A stretch of 64,000 bases of DNA from Halalkalibacter alkaliphilus (GTDB lineage: Bacteria > Bacillota > Bacilli > Bacillales > Bacillaceae_D), in assembly GCF_023555415.1 (NCBI RefSeq), contig NZ_JAKRYL010000003.1:1-64000 (forward strand). Reading direction: 5' to 3'. The position numbers were made by a program, and so were the translations under genes. Of the stretch, positions 27,549 through 36,701 are shown one piece after another. Under the pieces are notes generated by a model. The model was given only the letters and a program-made list of their open reading frames with translations. It was not told the DNA's origin and searched no databases. Each line of letters starts with the position of its first letter. Positions within the stretch are counted from its first letter, which is position 1.

Positions 27549-28676
27549 ATGAGGAATTTGATAAAAGGACCTATCTATGAACACAAACAAACCAAAAAGC
27601 TGCTTCATTATTTACCAAAACGAAGCATTGTTTTTTTATGGCATGAAGACCTTGATGGTGTAGCAGTCGATGGATTAATTGAAGCGCAAGTGAAGGCAGT
27701 GATTAATGCAAAAACTTCGATGACAGGCCATTATACACAGCATCACGTAAGGCGTTTGCTTCAAGCAGGAATCCCGGTCTTTGATATAACAGCTTCTTGC
27801 AAGCATGACAGATTGTATCAAGGGGATGAAGCAATTATCTTTCAAGATGAACTTTATGTAGACGATCAGTTAGAGCCAATGTTTGTAGCAAGTTTGAAAT
27901 CATATACAGAAGAATTAATTAATGAAAAAGCAATAGAAGCACGTAACAACTATTCAGATCAATTTGATAAATTTGTTCATAACACAATAACTTATGCTGA
28001 AAAAGAATGTGATTGGTTTAAGCAATTCCCTGCTATTCCATCTTCTTTTGAAGTAGTGAATCAAAAAGAGGTATTTATAGTAGCGAGGAATACAAAGTAT
28101 GAAAAGGATATTAAAGCAGTCCGCCATGCAATGATGAAAAAGGGGACGGTCATTGTTGCGGTGGACGGGGCTGCAGATGGTTTGTTAAAACAAAAAATTG
28201 TACCTGATTTTATCATTGGCGATATGGACTCGATTAGTGAGAAGGCTATTGATTGCGGGGCGCAATTAATTTGTCACGAACACCCAAACGGATCTTCACC
28301 AGGAAAAGAACGATTAAATAAAATGGGGTTATTTGTTGATACGATCCGCTTCGTTGGAACAAGTGAAGATGTAGCCATTACAGCATCTTATTGGTCGGGT
28401 GCTAACCACCTTTATTTAATAGGTTGTCGTTTGGGTATGACAGAGTTTCTAGAAAAAGGACGTGCAGGTATGGGATCGACTTGGTTGTGTCGAATTCAAG
28501 CTGGTGAAAAAATAACAGACTTAAAGGGAATTCATCACCTGACAAACCGATCTATTAGTCCATTATTATGGCAGAAAAAAAATCGAGTAAAACCTTCTCT
28601 AATTGAAACAATTCATCATCTTGTCAGTGGCCGTGTAGGGTTATGGAAGAAGAGGGAGGTTCTTCGCCATGATTGA
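27549..28676 (+). CDS. SteA-like protein with thiamin-pyrophosphokinase fold
   Basis: 375-residue protein of the putative cytokinetic-ring SteA family. The C-terminal half contains the TPK-like core (VAVDGAADGLLKQKIVPDFIIGDMDSI, about 205-231) but I see no Asp-Thr-Asp substrate motif, so kinase activity is unlikely. The N-terminal part has HEDLDGVAVDGLIEAQVKAVIN. SteA was described in corynebacteria in cell separation with SteB. The ATG at 27549 follows AAGAGGG; an in-frame ATG 30 nt upstream lacks a ribosome site. Overlaps the next gene by 8 nt. Confidence 0.75.
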   Translation: MRNLIKGPIYEHKQTKKLLHYLPKRSIVFLWHEDLDGVAVDGLIEAQVKAVINAKTSMTGHYTQHHVRRLLQAGIPVFDITASCKHDRLYQGDEAIIFQDELYVDDQLEPMFVASLKSYTEELINEKAIEARNNYSDQFDKFVHNTITYAEKECDWFKQFPAIPSSFEVVNQKEVFIVARNTKYEKDIKAVRHAMMKKGTVIVAVDGAADGLLKQKIVPDFIIGDMDSISEKAIDCGAQLICHEHPNGSSPGKERLNKMGLFVDTIRFVGTSEDVAITASYWSGANHLYLIGCRLGMTEFLEKGRAGMGSTWLCRIQAGEKITDLKGIHHLTNRSISPLLWQKKNRVKPSLIETIHHLVSGRVGLWKKREVLRHD

Positions 28677-29340
28677 TACATCTTTTGTGATAGCGGCCTA
28701 TAATGAAGAAGAGACGCTTGAAAAGACACTTCTTGCTATTAGAGCTAACAAGGAATTCAAACAGTCAGAGATCATCGTCGTTGATGATGGAAGTAAGGAT
28801 CAAACAAAAGCAGCAGCGGAGAAATATGCAGATAAAGTTATTTCGTATTCAACGAACAAAGGAAAAGGATACGCTATGCAGCTTGGATGGAGGAGTGCAC
28901 AGGGAGAATATATTGTCTGTTTAGATGCAGACCTCGAGGAATCAGCTAGTGAGGCATTTGCACTCCTTGAACCAATTCGCCAAAATAAAGCGGATATGAC
29001 CATTTCGATTATTAATCCTGGGAAGAAGTCTGGAATGGGCATGGTGAAACGAAGAGTCCAAACGATTGTTTATCAGAAAACTGGGGTAAAATTAGAAGCT
29101 CCATTATCAGGTCAGCGAGCATTTCGCCGAAAGTGGCTTTCGGTTCTATTGAGCAAATCTTACTTTGGATTTGGTATTGAAACACAGATGACAATCGATC
29201 TATTAGAAGCAGGGGCAACTTGTTTAGAAATACCAACGACTATGAAGCATCGTGAAATGGGAAGAGATGTAAAAGGGTTCATTCATCGTTTAAAGCAGTG
29301 GGTAGATATAGAAAAACAACTAAGAGGTGTGCAATCATGA
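28669..29340 (+). CDS. Family 2 glycosyltransferase
   Basis: 223-residue GT-A fold enzyme: SFVIAAYNEEETLEKTL at the start, EIIVVDDGSKDQT nucleotide-binding region (about 33-45), the metal-binding DADLEESA (about 85) and SGQRAFRRKW acceptor region. No membrane helices, so it probably works on a lipid-linked acceptor at the membrane face. Overlaps the SteA-like gene upstream and the MraY-like gene downstream, implying one translational unit. Confidence 0.85.
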   Translation: MIDTSFVIAAYNEEETLEKTLLAIRANKEFKQSEIIVVDDGSKDQTKAAAEKYADKVISYSTNKGKGYAMQLGWRSAQGEYIVCLDADLEESASEAFALLEPIRQNKADMTISIINPGKKSGMGMVKRRVQTIVYQKTGVKLEAPLSGQRAFRRKWLSVLLSKSYFGFGIETQMTIDLLEAGATCLEIPTTMKHREMGRDVKGFIHRLKQWVDIEKQLRGVQS

Positions 29341-30152
29341 TTGCCTTCTTTCTGTCAATGCCAATCATTGCTTTTTTAAGCCTTATTTCGTTTCAAACAA
29401 TGAAGTTAGGTGTGTTGAATTATGAAGGAAGGTTTGTTCCTTATAGTCTAGGAGTTGTCATTATATATAGTTATAGTTATTTATTTGCTCTTTCTCCAGG
29501 ACTTGAATCAGTATCCATGGCTTCTTTTATTTTTGTCTTTTCGATTTGGTTACTAGGTCTTGTTGATGATGTGTTTGGCAAGCCGTATCCAAAAGGATTA
29601 AAAGGCCATGTTTTGTATGCGTTTCAAAATAAACGTATTACAACGGGATTGGTAAAAGCAGCTGGCACCATTGTAGTAGCATTGCTATTCGTCTGGATGA
29701 CGCCTTTGTACACGTACTTTGCCACATTCCTCTCTCTTTTCTTACTTATAGGTCTTCCGCATGTCATGAATTTATTTGATACTCGTCCGTTACGAGTGTG
29801 GAAGGGAGCGTTATGTTTTGTTGTTCTCGTTCTACTTATTAATCCGCTTCCATCTTTTATCTATATTGTCATGCTCCTATCTGTCTTTTATGTTTGGTAC
29901 GTGCTTGAAGGCTACAGAAAGGCGATGCTTGGAGATAATGGGGCTACCGTAGTTGGGGCCATCTTAGCAGTAGTAGCAATCAATCATTTACCAATAGGAC
30001 TTCAACTTTTTGTTCTCTTTGTAGTTAGTTTCTTTATCGTCATTGCAGAAAAGTATTCGTTTTCAACAATTATTGAACATTCTTCTTTGCTTCGTATGAT
30101 TGATCAAATTGGAATTATGAATAAACATCAAAAGGGTGACTCGCACAACTAG
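29337..30152 (+). CDS. MraY/WecA-like polyisoprenyl-phosphate glycosyltransferase-type membrane protein
   Basis: 271 residues with about eight membrane helices. It keeps features of the GT4/MraY superfamily: VDDVFGKPYPKGLKGH (DD motif, about 71-86), NLFDTRPLRVWKG (about 142-154) and LGDNGATVVGAIL (about 200-212). It is shorter than typical MraY/TagO (about 320) and the NxxNxxDG motif is replaced by NLFDTRP, so substrate and activity are uncertain. The ATG overlaps the GT2 stop (ATGA). Confidence 0.7.
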   Translation: MIAFFLSMPIIAFLSLISFQTMKLGVLNYEGRFVPYSLGVVIIYSYSYLFALSPGLESVSMASFIFVFSIWLLGLVDDVFGKPYPKGLKGHVLYAFQNKRITTGLVKAAGTIVVALLFVWMTPLYTYFATFLSLFLLIGLPHVMNLFDTRPLRVWKGALCFVVLVLLINPLPSFIYIVMLLSVFYVWYVLEGYRKAMLGDNGATVVGAILAVVAINHLPIGLQLFVLFVVSFFIVIAEKYSFSTIIEHSSLLRMIDQIGIMNKHQKGDSHN

Positions 30153-30182
30153 AGTCACCCACTTTGAGTTTATTTTTTTTGA
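30136..30182. terminator. Bidirectional terminator between convergent genes
   Basis: GGGTGACTC / GAGTCACCC hairpin sits between the MraY-like gene and yqzF, which converge; a T-run on the + strand follows. The + strand stop codon lies in the loop. Confidence 0.7.
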
Positions 30183-30406
30183 AACCTTGGTGCAATTTTT
30201 CCATTTTTGCGGTCGCGATAAAAAATAAATCCACCAATAAAGCTTAGTCCAGCAAAGAAAAGGACCAGTCCAGCGAAAAATTGTAACGAAAGGTTTGGGA
30301 ATGGACTATTAATGATTTGAAAAATAGTATCTCGCATCAACTTAATTCCATATCCCGCAATGACTCCTGGTATTACTAATATCATTAAGGCGATAAAACG
30401 TCCCAT
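30170..30406 (-). CDS. yqzF: YqzF-like small membrane protein (DUF2627)
   Basis: 78 residues with two membrane helices (about 5-25 and 45-65) separated by a short loop and a basic tail (YRDRKNGKIAPRFQKK). The length and RFIALMILVIPGVIAGYGIKLMRDTIF match the DUF2627/YqzF family of Bacillus, function unknown. Start: the ATG six bases after AAAGAGGA; two upstream in-frame ATGs precede that site. In B. subtilis it is also beside bkdR. Confidence 0.8.
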   Translation of the reverse strand: MGRFIALMILVIPGVIAGYGIKLMRDTIFQIINSPFPNLSLQFFAGLVLFFAGLSFIGGFIFYRDRKNGKIAPRFQKK

Positions 30407-30565
30407 CAACAATTCCTCTTTCATCATTTACTATAGTTTATATTTTAACGAAATTTCATCAATGTGTACACGTTAGTGGTTGCATTTTTGTGTCATTTGC
30501 GTAATAGTAAAAGGAGGAAAATTAATAGTAGAAGTTAAGACCAAGTCATAAAAGGGGGAGTATTG

Positions 30566-32617
30566 ATGAAACGCGCGGTAATTATTGGTGCTGGTCAAGG
30601 TGGAACAGCCCTGTTTCGATTACTCATGAATATGGAACACATTCAAGTTATTGCCGTGTATGATATTCTATCATCTGCCCCAGGCATTGTAGAGGCTGAG
30701 AAACATCATGTGAAAATCGGATCTGATTGGAGAGAAATTCGTAATGATCAGGTTGATTTTATTTTTGAATCGACAGGGAATCCTGATGTTCTTACGGAAC
30801 TTAGGAAAACGATTCAACCCAATACAATGATTGTTCCCTCTCAATTAGCCAGGCTTTTCTACTCTTTAATGAAAGAGAAAGATCAACTAATTGTCAGGCT
30901 GAATGAACAAATGTCGATTCAAGAAACGATCTTAAATTCGACTCACGATGGGATGATAGCAATTAATTCCAGTGAACAGATCTTAATCTTTAATGAGGCT
31001 GCTGAGCGAATATCAGGGATACAAGCTCAGTCAGCAATCGGGCGTCCTCTTCGTGAGGTTATGAAATCGAGTGGGTTACCACGGGTAATGAGAACACAGC
31101 AAGCAGAACATCACCGCAAGCAGCAACTTCAAAATGGGACGATTGTCATTACAACAAGGGTCCCGATGATTGAAGAAGGTCGCTGCATCGGTGCATTAGC
31201 TGTCTTTAAAGATATAACAGATATGGTGGAAATGGCAGATCAAGTGACGAACTTAAAAAATGTTCAAACTATGCTTGAAGCTATTATTCAATCTTCAGAT
31301 GATGCAATCTCAGTTGTAGATGAGAATGGGATAGGCCTAATGATAAATCCAGCCTATACGAGGTTAACGGGATTACAGCCTGAAGAAGTGATAGGACATC
31401 CTGCAACTGCAGATATTTCTGAAGGGGAAAGCATGCATTTACAAGTACTTGAAACGGGAAAAGCTGTTAGAGGGGTTTCTTTAAAAGTTGGACCAAACAA
31501 AAAAGATGTGATTGTAAATGTAGCACCAATCATAGTGGATGGACAGAAGCGAGGAAGTGTAGGGGTCATCCATGATGTCTCTGAGTTGAACTCTTTGCAC
31601 GGTCAACTTGAGAAAGCAAAAAAACGAATTCAAACACTTGAAGCTAAATATTCTTTTGATGAAATTATAGGAACATCCGAGGAGATGAGGGTGGCAATTG
31701 AACAAGCTAAATTAGCGGCTCAAACTCCCGCAACAATTTTATTACGAGGCGAATCAGGTACCGGAAAAGAACTATTTGCTCACGCTATACATAATGAAAG
31801 CCAAAGGAAACATCACTCGTTTGTTCGTGTTAATTGTGCTGCGTTATCGGAACAATTGCTTGAGAGTGAATTGTTTGGCTATGAGGAAGGTGCCTTTACG
31901 GGAGCGAAACGTGGAGGGAAGAGAGGGTTATTTGAAGAAGCTAATAATGGAAGTATCTTCTTGGATGAGTTAGGGGAACTCTCCAGTACAATGCAAGCTA
32001 AATTATTACGCGTTCTTCAGGAACAAGAAATCATTAGAGTCGGAGGAACGAAGCCAATATCCATAAACGTTCGAGTCATTGCTGCGACGAATGTAAATTT
32101 GGAAAAAGCAATAGCTGAACATCGATTTCGAGAAGACCTTTATTATAGACTAAATAAATTTCCAATCTCTATTCCCCCTTTACGTGAACGAATGAACGAC
32201 CTTGAACTTTTAGCGATGCACCTTTTGAATAAACTAAATAAAGATTATGGAAGGTACGTTCAAGCTATCTCCCATGAAGCCTTAAAGTATTTAAGTGGTT
32301 ACCAATGGCCAGGTAACGTAAGGGAACTTGAAAATGTCTTAGCTCGAACGATGATTTATATGGAACCAGCAAGTCGCCGAGTAGAGTTACAACATCTTCC
32401 CCCTCTTTTTTCGAATGTTCAAACTGATACATTCATTCAAAAAAGTACAATCGGGGAAAAAGAAGAGAAACTACAGGAATTACTTAATAATTATGAGAAA
32501 TCAGTAATTGTAAATACATTGGAACGTTATCAAGGAAATCGAACGAAGGCGGCAAAAGCTTTAGGTATTTCCATTCGTTCACTGTATTACAAAATGGAGA
32601 AGTATCAGATTGCATAA
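30566..32617 (+). CDS. bkdR: Sigma-54-dependent activator BkdR
   Basis: 683-residue enhancer-binding protein. N-terminal Rossmann-like region ([17 protein letters not shown]), two PAS domains (about 115-225 and 240-345), AAA+ domain (about 365-600) with Walker A GESGTGKE and the sigma-54 contact loop GAFTGA, and a Fis-type helix-turn-helix ([20 protein letters not shown]). In B. subtilis BkdR activates the branched-chain oxoacid dehydrogenase operon. Start at 30566 behind AAAGGGGGAG; the TTG three bases earlier is rejected. A perfect sigma-54 promoter lies just downstream. Confidence 0.95.
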   Translation: MKRAVIIGAGQGGTALFRLLMNMEHIQVIAVYDILSSAPGIVEAEKHHVKIGSDWREIRNDQVDFIFESTGNPDVLTELRKTIQPNTMIVPSQLARLFYSLMKEKDQLIVRLNEQMSIQETILNSTHDGMIAINSSEQILIFNEAAERISGIQAQSAIGRPLREVMKSSGLPRVMRTQQAEHHRKQQLQNGTIVITTRVPMIEEGRCIGALAVFKDITDMVEMADQVTNLKNVQTMLEAIIQSSDDAISVVDENGIGLMINPAYTRLTGLQPEEVIGHPATADISEGESMHLQVLETGKAVRGVSLKVGPNKKDVIVNVAPIIVDGQKRGSVGVIHDVSELNSLHGQLEKAKKRIQTLEAKYSFDEIIGTSEEMRVAIEQAKLAAQTPATILLRGESGTGKELFAHAIHNESQRKHHSFVRVNCAALSEQLLESELFGYEEGAFTGAKRGGKRGLFEEANNGSIFLDELGELSSTMQAKLLRVLQEQEIIRVGGTKPISINVRVIAATNVNLEKAIAEHRFREDLYYRLNKFPISIPPLRERMNDLELLAMHLLNKLNKDYGRYVQAISHEALKYLSGYQWPGNVRELENVLARTMIYMEPASRRVELQHLPPLFSNVQTDTFIQKSTIGEKEEKLQELLNNYEKSVIVNTLERYQGNRTKAAKALGISIRSLYYKMEKYQIA

Positions 32618-32629
32618 ATGTGCATGCAA
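32610..32629 (+). promoter_or_regulatory. Candidate BkdR upstream activating site
   Basis: TTGCAT-N8-ATGCAA, an inverted repeat overlapping the bkdR stop and 94-113 bp upstream of the sigma-54 -24 element. Distance and symmetry suit an enhancer-binding protein site. No binding data; inference. Confidence 0.45.
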
Positions 32630-32722
32630 ATTCTTGCGTGCTAATGAAAAATATTGCATACTCTATTTTGGATTGTGATCGTTTTGTGAAGACTATAAAG
32701 GGATGGACAAAAATTCTTTTTG

Positions 32723-32738
32723 TGGCACGGTTTTTGCA
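32723..32738 (+). promoter_or_regulatory. Sigma-54 (SigL) promoter of the bcd-bkd operon
   Basis: TGGCACGGTTTTTGCA fits the consensus TGGCACG-N4-TTGCA exactly at -24/-12, 58 nt before the bcd start. It agrees with the BkdR gene upstream. Confidence 0.93.
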
Positions 32739-32796
32739 AAGGATAGGGTAAGGAGTCATCTTTTTTTGAAGGTGACGTATTTAAGGAGGCTACATC

Positions 32797-33891
32797 ATGG
32801 AATTATTCTCTTATATGGAAAATTACGACTATGAACAAGTCGTTGTGTGCCAAGACAAATTATCTGGATTAAAAGCAATTATAGCGATTCATGATACAAC
32901 ACTCGGTCCCGCTCTTGGTGGAACGAGGATGTGGATGTATGAGACAGAAGCAGATGCGTTTGAAGATGCACTGCGTTTAGCAAAAGGCATGACGTATAAA
33001 AACGCAGCAGCGGGATTAAATCTTGGCGGAGGAAAAACCGTTATTATTGGTGACCCTAGAAAAGATAAGAATGAAGAAATGTTTCGTGCGTTCGGTCGGT
33101 ACATTCAAGGCTTAAATGGCCGATATATTACAGCTGAAGATGTAGGAACAACTGTACAAGATATGGATACAATCTATGAAGAAACGGATTATGTAACAGG
33201 GATCTCACCTGCTTTCGGTTCATCAGGAAATCCATCTCCAGTAACGGCGTATGGAGTGTATGTCGGTATGAAAGCAGCTGCTAAAGAAGCATTTGGTACG
33301 GATGATTTAGCAGGAAAAACAATTGCTGTACAAGGGGTCGGAAATGTTGCTTATAACTTGTGTAAACACCTGCATGAGGAAGGTGCCTCATTAATTGTTA
33401 CGGATATTAATAAAGATTCTGTTCAAAGAGCAGTTGCAGATTTCAACGCAAAAGCGGTTGATGTAAATGACATCTATAGTGTCGATTGTGATATTTTTGC
33501 TCCTTGTGCACTAGGTGCTATTATTAATGACCACACGATTCCACAATTAAAAGCAAAGGTTATTGCAGGAGCTGCTAACAACCAATTAAAAGAAGAACGT
33601 CATGGGAGTCTTATTCACGAAATGGGCATTGTGTATGCACCAGACTACGTGATTAACGCAGGTGGTGTTATTAATGTTGCAGATGAGTTAAATGGGTATA
33701 ACAGTGAACGGGCGTTGAAAAAAGTAGAAGGAATCTATCAAAACATTGAGAAAGTATTTGATATATCAAAGCGTGATCAAATACCAACATTCAAGGCGGC
33801 AGACCGTATGGCTGAAGAACGAATTGAAAGAATGAGAAGATCAAGACGTCAATTCTTACAAAACGGTCAGCATATTTTATCACGCCGCTAA
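32797..33891 (+). CDS. bcd: Leucine dehydrogenase
   Basis: 364-residue NAD-dependent amino acid dehydrogenase that deaminates Leu, Val and Ile to 2-oxoacids, the substrates of the downstream complex. [12 protein letters not shown] (about 39-50), the catalytic Lys in [11 protein letters not shown] (near 80) and nucleotide-binding GVGNVAYNL are intact. The length equals the B. subtilis enzyme. In B. subtilis ptb lies before and buk after this gene; both are missing here. Confidence 0.96.
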   Translation: MELFSYMENYDYEQVVVCQDKLSGLKAIIAIHDTTLGPALGGTRMWMYETEADAFEDALRLAKGMTYKNAAAGLNLGGGKTVIIGDPRKDKNEEMFRAFGRYIQGLNGRYITAEDVGTTVQDMDTIYEETDYVTGISPAFGSSGNPSPVTAYGVYVGMKAAAKEAFGTDDLAGKTIAVQGVGNVAYNLCKHLHEEGASLIVTDINKDSVQRAVADFNAKAVDVNDIYSVDCDIFAPCALGAIINDHTIPQLKAKVIAGAANNQLKEERHGSLIHEMGIVYAPDYVINAGGVINVADELNGYNSERALKKVEGIYQNIEKVFDISKRDQIPTFKAADRMAEERIERMRRSRRQFLQNGQHILSRR

Positions 33892-33895
33892 GAGA

Positions 33896-33938
33896 GAGTT
33901 AACATAAAAAGGGCGGTTTTCCCTTTTTATGTTAACTC
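33896..33938 (+). terminator. Palindrome after bcd (hairpin A of the dispersed repeat)
   Basis: GAGTTAACATAAAAAGGG pairs with CCCTTTTTATGTTAACTC. It begins four bases after the bcd stop. No T-tract follows; the repeat core does. Confidence 0.6.
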
Positions 33939-34220
33939 GTAGCAATGAGCGGAACCGCCGTTACGATTTTAAGCCATTTGAGTGATCTTCTCAAATGGCG
34001 CACGGCGAGAGAAGCCATTGCAAACATGCTTGCACGTATTAGGGAGAAAGGGCGGTTTTCCCTTTTTATGTTAACTCGAAGCAATGAGCGGAACCGCCGT
34101 TACGATTTTAAGCCATTTGAGCGATCTTCTCAAATGGCGCACGGCGAGAGAAGCCATTACAAGTATGTTAGCACGTATTAGGGAGAAAGGGCGGTTTTCC
34201 TTTTTTATGTTAACTCGACG
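33939..34220 (+). repeat. Dispersed two-hairpin repeat, locus 3 (two copies between bcd and lpdV)
   Basis: Two nearly identical tandem units of about 140 bp. Inner arms GCCATTTGAG/CTCAAATGGC, outer pairs GCAATG/CATTGC and GCCGT/ACGGC. Each unit ends with part of the preceding palindrome (AAAGGGCGGTTTTCCCTTTTT), so the locus-specific hairpin was duplicated with the core. The third hairpin half ends at about 34213. It occupies most of the 358-bp gap, inside what is normally one operon. Confidence 0.87.
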
Positions 34221-34249
34221 GGAACTTTAGGAGCTAGGAGGAACGTTAC

Positions 34250-35671
34250 ATGGCTGAAGAATACGATCTTGTCATTTTAGGAGCCGGTACCGGTGGGTAT
34301 GTTGCTGCCATTCGAGCAGCACAACACGGGCTAAAAGTGGCAGTAGTTGAAAAAGAAAAACTAGGTGGAACATGTTTGCATAAAGGGTGTATTCCCAGTA
34401 AGGCATTACTTCGAAGTGCAGAAGTATTTGCCACTTCAAAGCGTTCAGAAGAATTTGGTGTCATTACAAACGAAGTTAGTTTAGACTTTAAAAAAGTGCA
34501 AGCACGAAAAGAGTCAATTGTCGACCAATTGCATCGCGGGGTCCAGCATCTATTAAAGAAAGGGAAAATTGATGTGTACGAAGGAACTGGTAGGATTCTT
34601 GGACCATCCATTTTTTCCCCGACTCCAGGGACGATTTCTGTAGAACGTTCAGATGGTGAAGAAAATACGATGCTAATCCCCCAGTATGTTCTTATTGCAA
34701 CAGGATCTTCGCCTCGGGAATTACCGGGACTTGCAGCAGATGGCAAGTATGTTCTCACTTCAGACCATGCTCTAGAGCTTGAGGTTTTGCCAAAATCAAT
34801 CATCATTGTTGGTGGGGGAGTCATTGGGATTGAATGGGCTTCGATGCTGAATGATTTTGGTGTTGAAGTAACGGTTATTGAGTATAGTGAGCAGATTCTT
34901 CCAACAGAGGATGCAGCTATAGCAAAAGAAGCGGCAAGAATTTTAAAGAACAAGGGTATCAAAATGGTGACTGGTGCTAAGGTACTACCTGAAACTTTAG
35001 AAAAAGGGCAAGGGGTAACCGTTCAAGCTGAAGTGAAGGGACAACAAGAATTGTATCACGCAGATCAATTGCTTCTTTCTGTAGGCCGAAGTGCGAATGT
35101 AGCTGATATAGGCCTTGAAAACACCGATATTCAGGTAGAAGACGGTGTGATTGTTGTGAATGAATTTAATCAAACAAAAGAATCACACATGTATGCAATC
35201 GGAGATGTGATTGGTGGTTTACAGCTTGCGCATGTTGCTTCACATGAAGGAATTGTTGCTGTCGATCATATTGCAGGTAAGAAGCCCGATCCGATCAACT
35301 ATGACACGGTCGCAAAATGTATTTATAGCAATCCTGAAGTTGCGAGTGTTGGATTAACTGAAAAACAAGCAGTAGAACAAGGCTATCAAATAAAAGTGGG
35401 AACATTTCCGTTTAAAGCGATAGGAAAAGCGCTAGTCTATGGTGAAACAGATGGGTTTGTTAAAGTGATAGCAAATGAAGACAATCAGGATGTACTAGGA
35501 GTTCACATGATCGGTCCACATGTGACAGACTTGATTTCTGAAGCAGCTTTGGCCAAAGTACTAGATGCTGCTCACTTTGAAGTAGCAGAAATGATTCATC
35601 CACATCCAACTTTATCTGAAGTAATAGGTGAGGCGGCACTTGCTGTAGATGGTTTGGCTATTCATTCATAA
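34250..35671 (+). CDS. lpdV: Dihydrolipoamide dehydrogenase (E3) of the branched-chain complex
   Basis: 473-residue FAD disulfide oxidoreductase that reoxidises the lipoyl groups of BkdB using NAD. FAD motif GAGTGGYVAAIRAA (8-21), redox-active disulfide GGTCLHKGCIPS (about 39-50), NAD-binding VGGGVIGIEWASML, and the C-terminal interface His-Glu pair HPHPTLSE. Ribosome site AGGAGG. Confidence 0.95.
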   Translation: MAEEYDLVILGAGTGGYVAAIRAAQHGLKVAVVEKEKLGGTCLHKGCIPSKALLRSAEVFATSKRSEEFGVITNEVSLDFKKVQARKESIVDQLHRGVQHLLKKGKIDVYEGTGRILGPSIFSPTPGTISVERSDGEENTMLIPQYVLIATGSSPRELPGLAADGKYVLTSDHALELEVLPKSIIIVGGGVIGIEWASMLNDFGVEVTVIEYSEQILPTEDAAIAKEAARILKNKGIKMVTGAKVLPETLEKGQGVTVQAEVKGQQELYHADQLLLSVGRSANVADIGLENTDIQVEDGVIVVNEFNQTKESHMYAIGDVIGGLQLAHVASHEGIVAVDHIAGKKPDPINYDTVAKCIYSNPEVASVGLTEKQAVEQGYQIKVGTFPFKAIGKALVYGETDGFVKVIANEDNQDVLGVHMIGPHVTDLISEAALAKVLDAAHFEVAEMIHPHPTLSEVIGEAALAVDGLAIHS

Positions 35672-35690
35672 TAGTGAGGGAGGAAGAAAG

Positions 35691-36686
35691 ATGACTGAAA
35701 ATCGACATCGTGCACTAGGTCTATCCGACGAAACGGTGCTTGAAATGTATAAAACGATGCTGCTGGCTCGAAAGATTGATGAGCGTATGTGGCTCTTAAA
35801 TCGTGCAGGGAAAATTCCTTTTGTTATTTCATGTCAAGGACAAGAGGCAGCCCAAGTAGGAGCAGCATTTGCACTAGATAAAAGTAAGGATTATATTTTG
35901 CCTTATTATCGGGACATGGGAGTGGTCTTAACATTTGGGATGACCGCACGTGATCTTATGTTATCTGGATTTGCAAAAGCTGAGGATCCAAACTCAGGTG
36001 GAAGGCAAATGCCTGGGCATTTCGGACAAAAGAAAAACCGAATTGTGACAGGATCATCACCTGTAACGACTCAAGTTCCGCATGCAGTCGGAATTGCATT
36101 AGGAGGCAGGATGGAAGGAAAGGATTTTGTCACTTTCACAACTTTTGGAGAAGGCTCCTCAAACCAAGGGGATTTTCATGAAGGTGCGAATTTCGCTGGA
36201 GTCCATAAGCTCCCGGTTATTTTCATGTGTGAAAATAATAAATATGCGATCTCTGTACCGATTGAAAAGCAATTAGCGTGTAAAAATGTATCTGATCGTG
36301 CAATTGGATACGGGATGCCTGGAGTTACGGTTGATGGCAATGATCCTTTAGCAGTATATGAAGCAGTAAAAGCAGCTGCAGACCGTGCTAGAAATGGCGA
36401 AGGACCATCTCTCATTGAAACGGTATCGTACCGTTTAACTCCTCATTCAAGTGATGACGATGATCGGGCTTATCGCTCGCGTGAGGAAGTAGAAGAGGCA
36501 AAAAAATTAGATGCAATTTTTACATTTGCAGACTATTTAAAAGGCTCAGGAATTTTAACAGATGACATTTCGTCAAGAATTGAAAAAGAGATGGCTGATA
36601 TTATCGATGAAGCTACAGATTATGCAGAGCAAGCACCTTATGCAGATCCAGAAAGTGCAATGTTATATACGTACGCAGAAGAATAG
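35691..36686 (+). CDS. bkdAA: Branched-chain 2-oxoacid dehydrogenase E1 alpha
   Basis: 331-residue TPP-dependent E1 alpha subunit. TPP/Mg motif GEGSSNQGDFHEGANFA with downstream ENNKYAIS (about 160-190), and PHSSDDDDRAYR in the C-terminal region near the phosphorylation-loop position. Pairs with BkdAB. The ATG at 35691 is preceded by GAGGGAGGAAG; an upstream in-frame codon overlaps lpdV. Confidence 0.95.
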   Translation: MTENRHRALGLSDETVLEMYKTMLLARKIDERMWLLNRAGKIPFVISCQGQEAAQVGAAFALDKSKDYILPYYRDMGVVLTFGMTARDLMLSGFAKAEDPNSGGRQMPGHFGQKKNRIVTGSSPVTTQVPHAVGIALGGRMEGKDFVTFTTFGEGSSNQGDFHEGANFAGVHKLPVIFMCENNKYAISVPIEKQLACKNVSDRAIGYGMPGVTVDGNDPLAVYEAVKAAADRARNGEGPSLIETVSYRLTPHSSDDDDRAYRSREEVEEAKKLDAIFTFADYLKGSGILTDDISSRIEKEMADIIDEATDYAEQAPYADPESAMLYTYAEE

Positions 36687-36701
36687 AAAGGGGGAAGAAA
36701 G

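Noticed and set aside
33945-34181. Plus-strand frame through the repeats after bcd
   Set aside because: It is a translation of the two repeat copies and repeats itself; no ribosome site.
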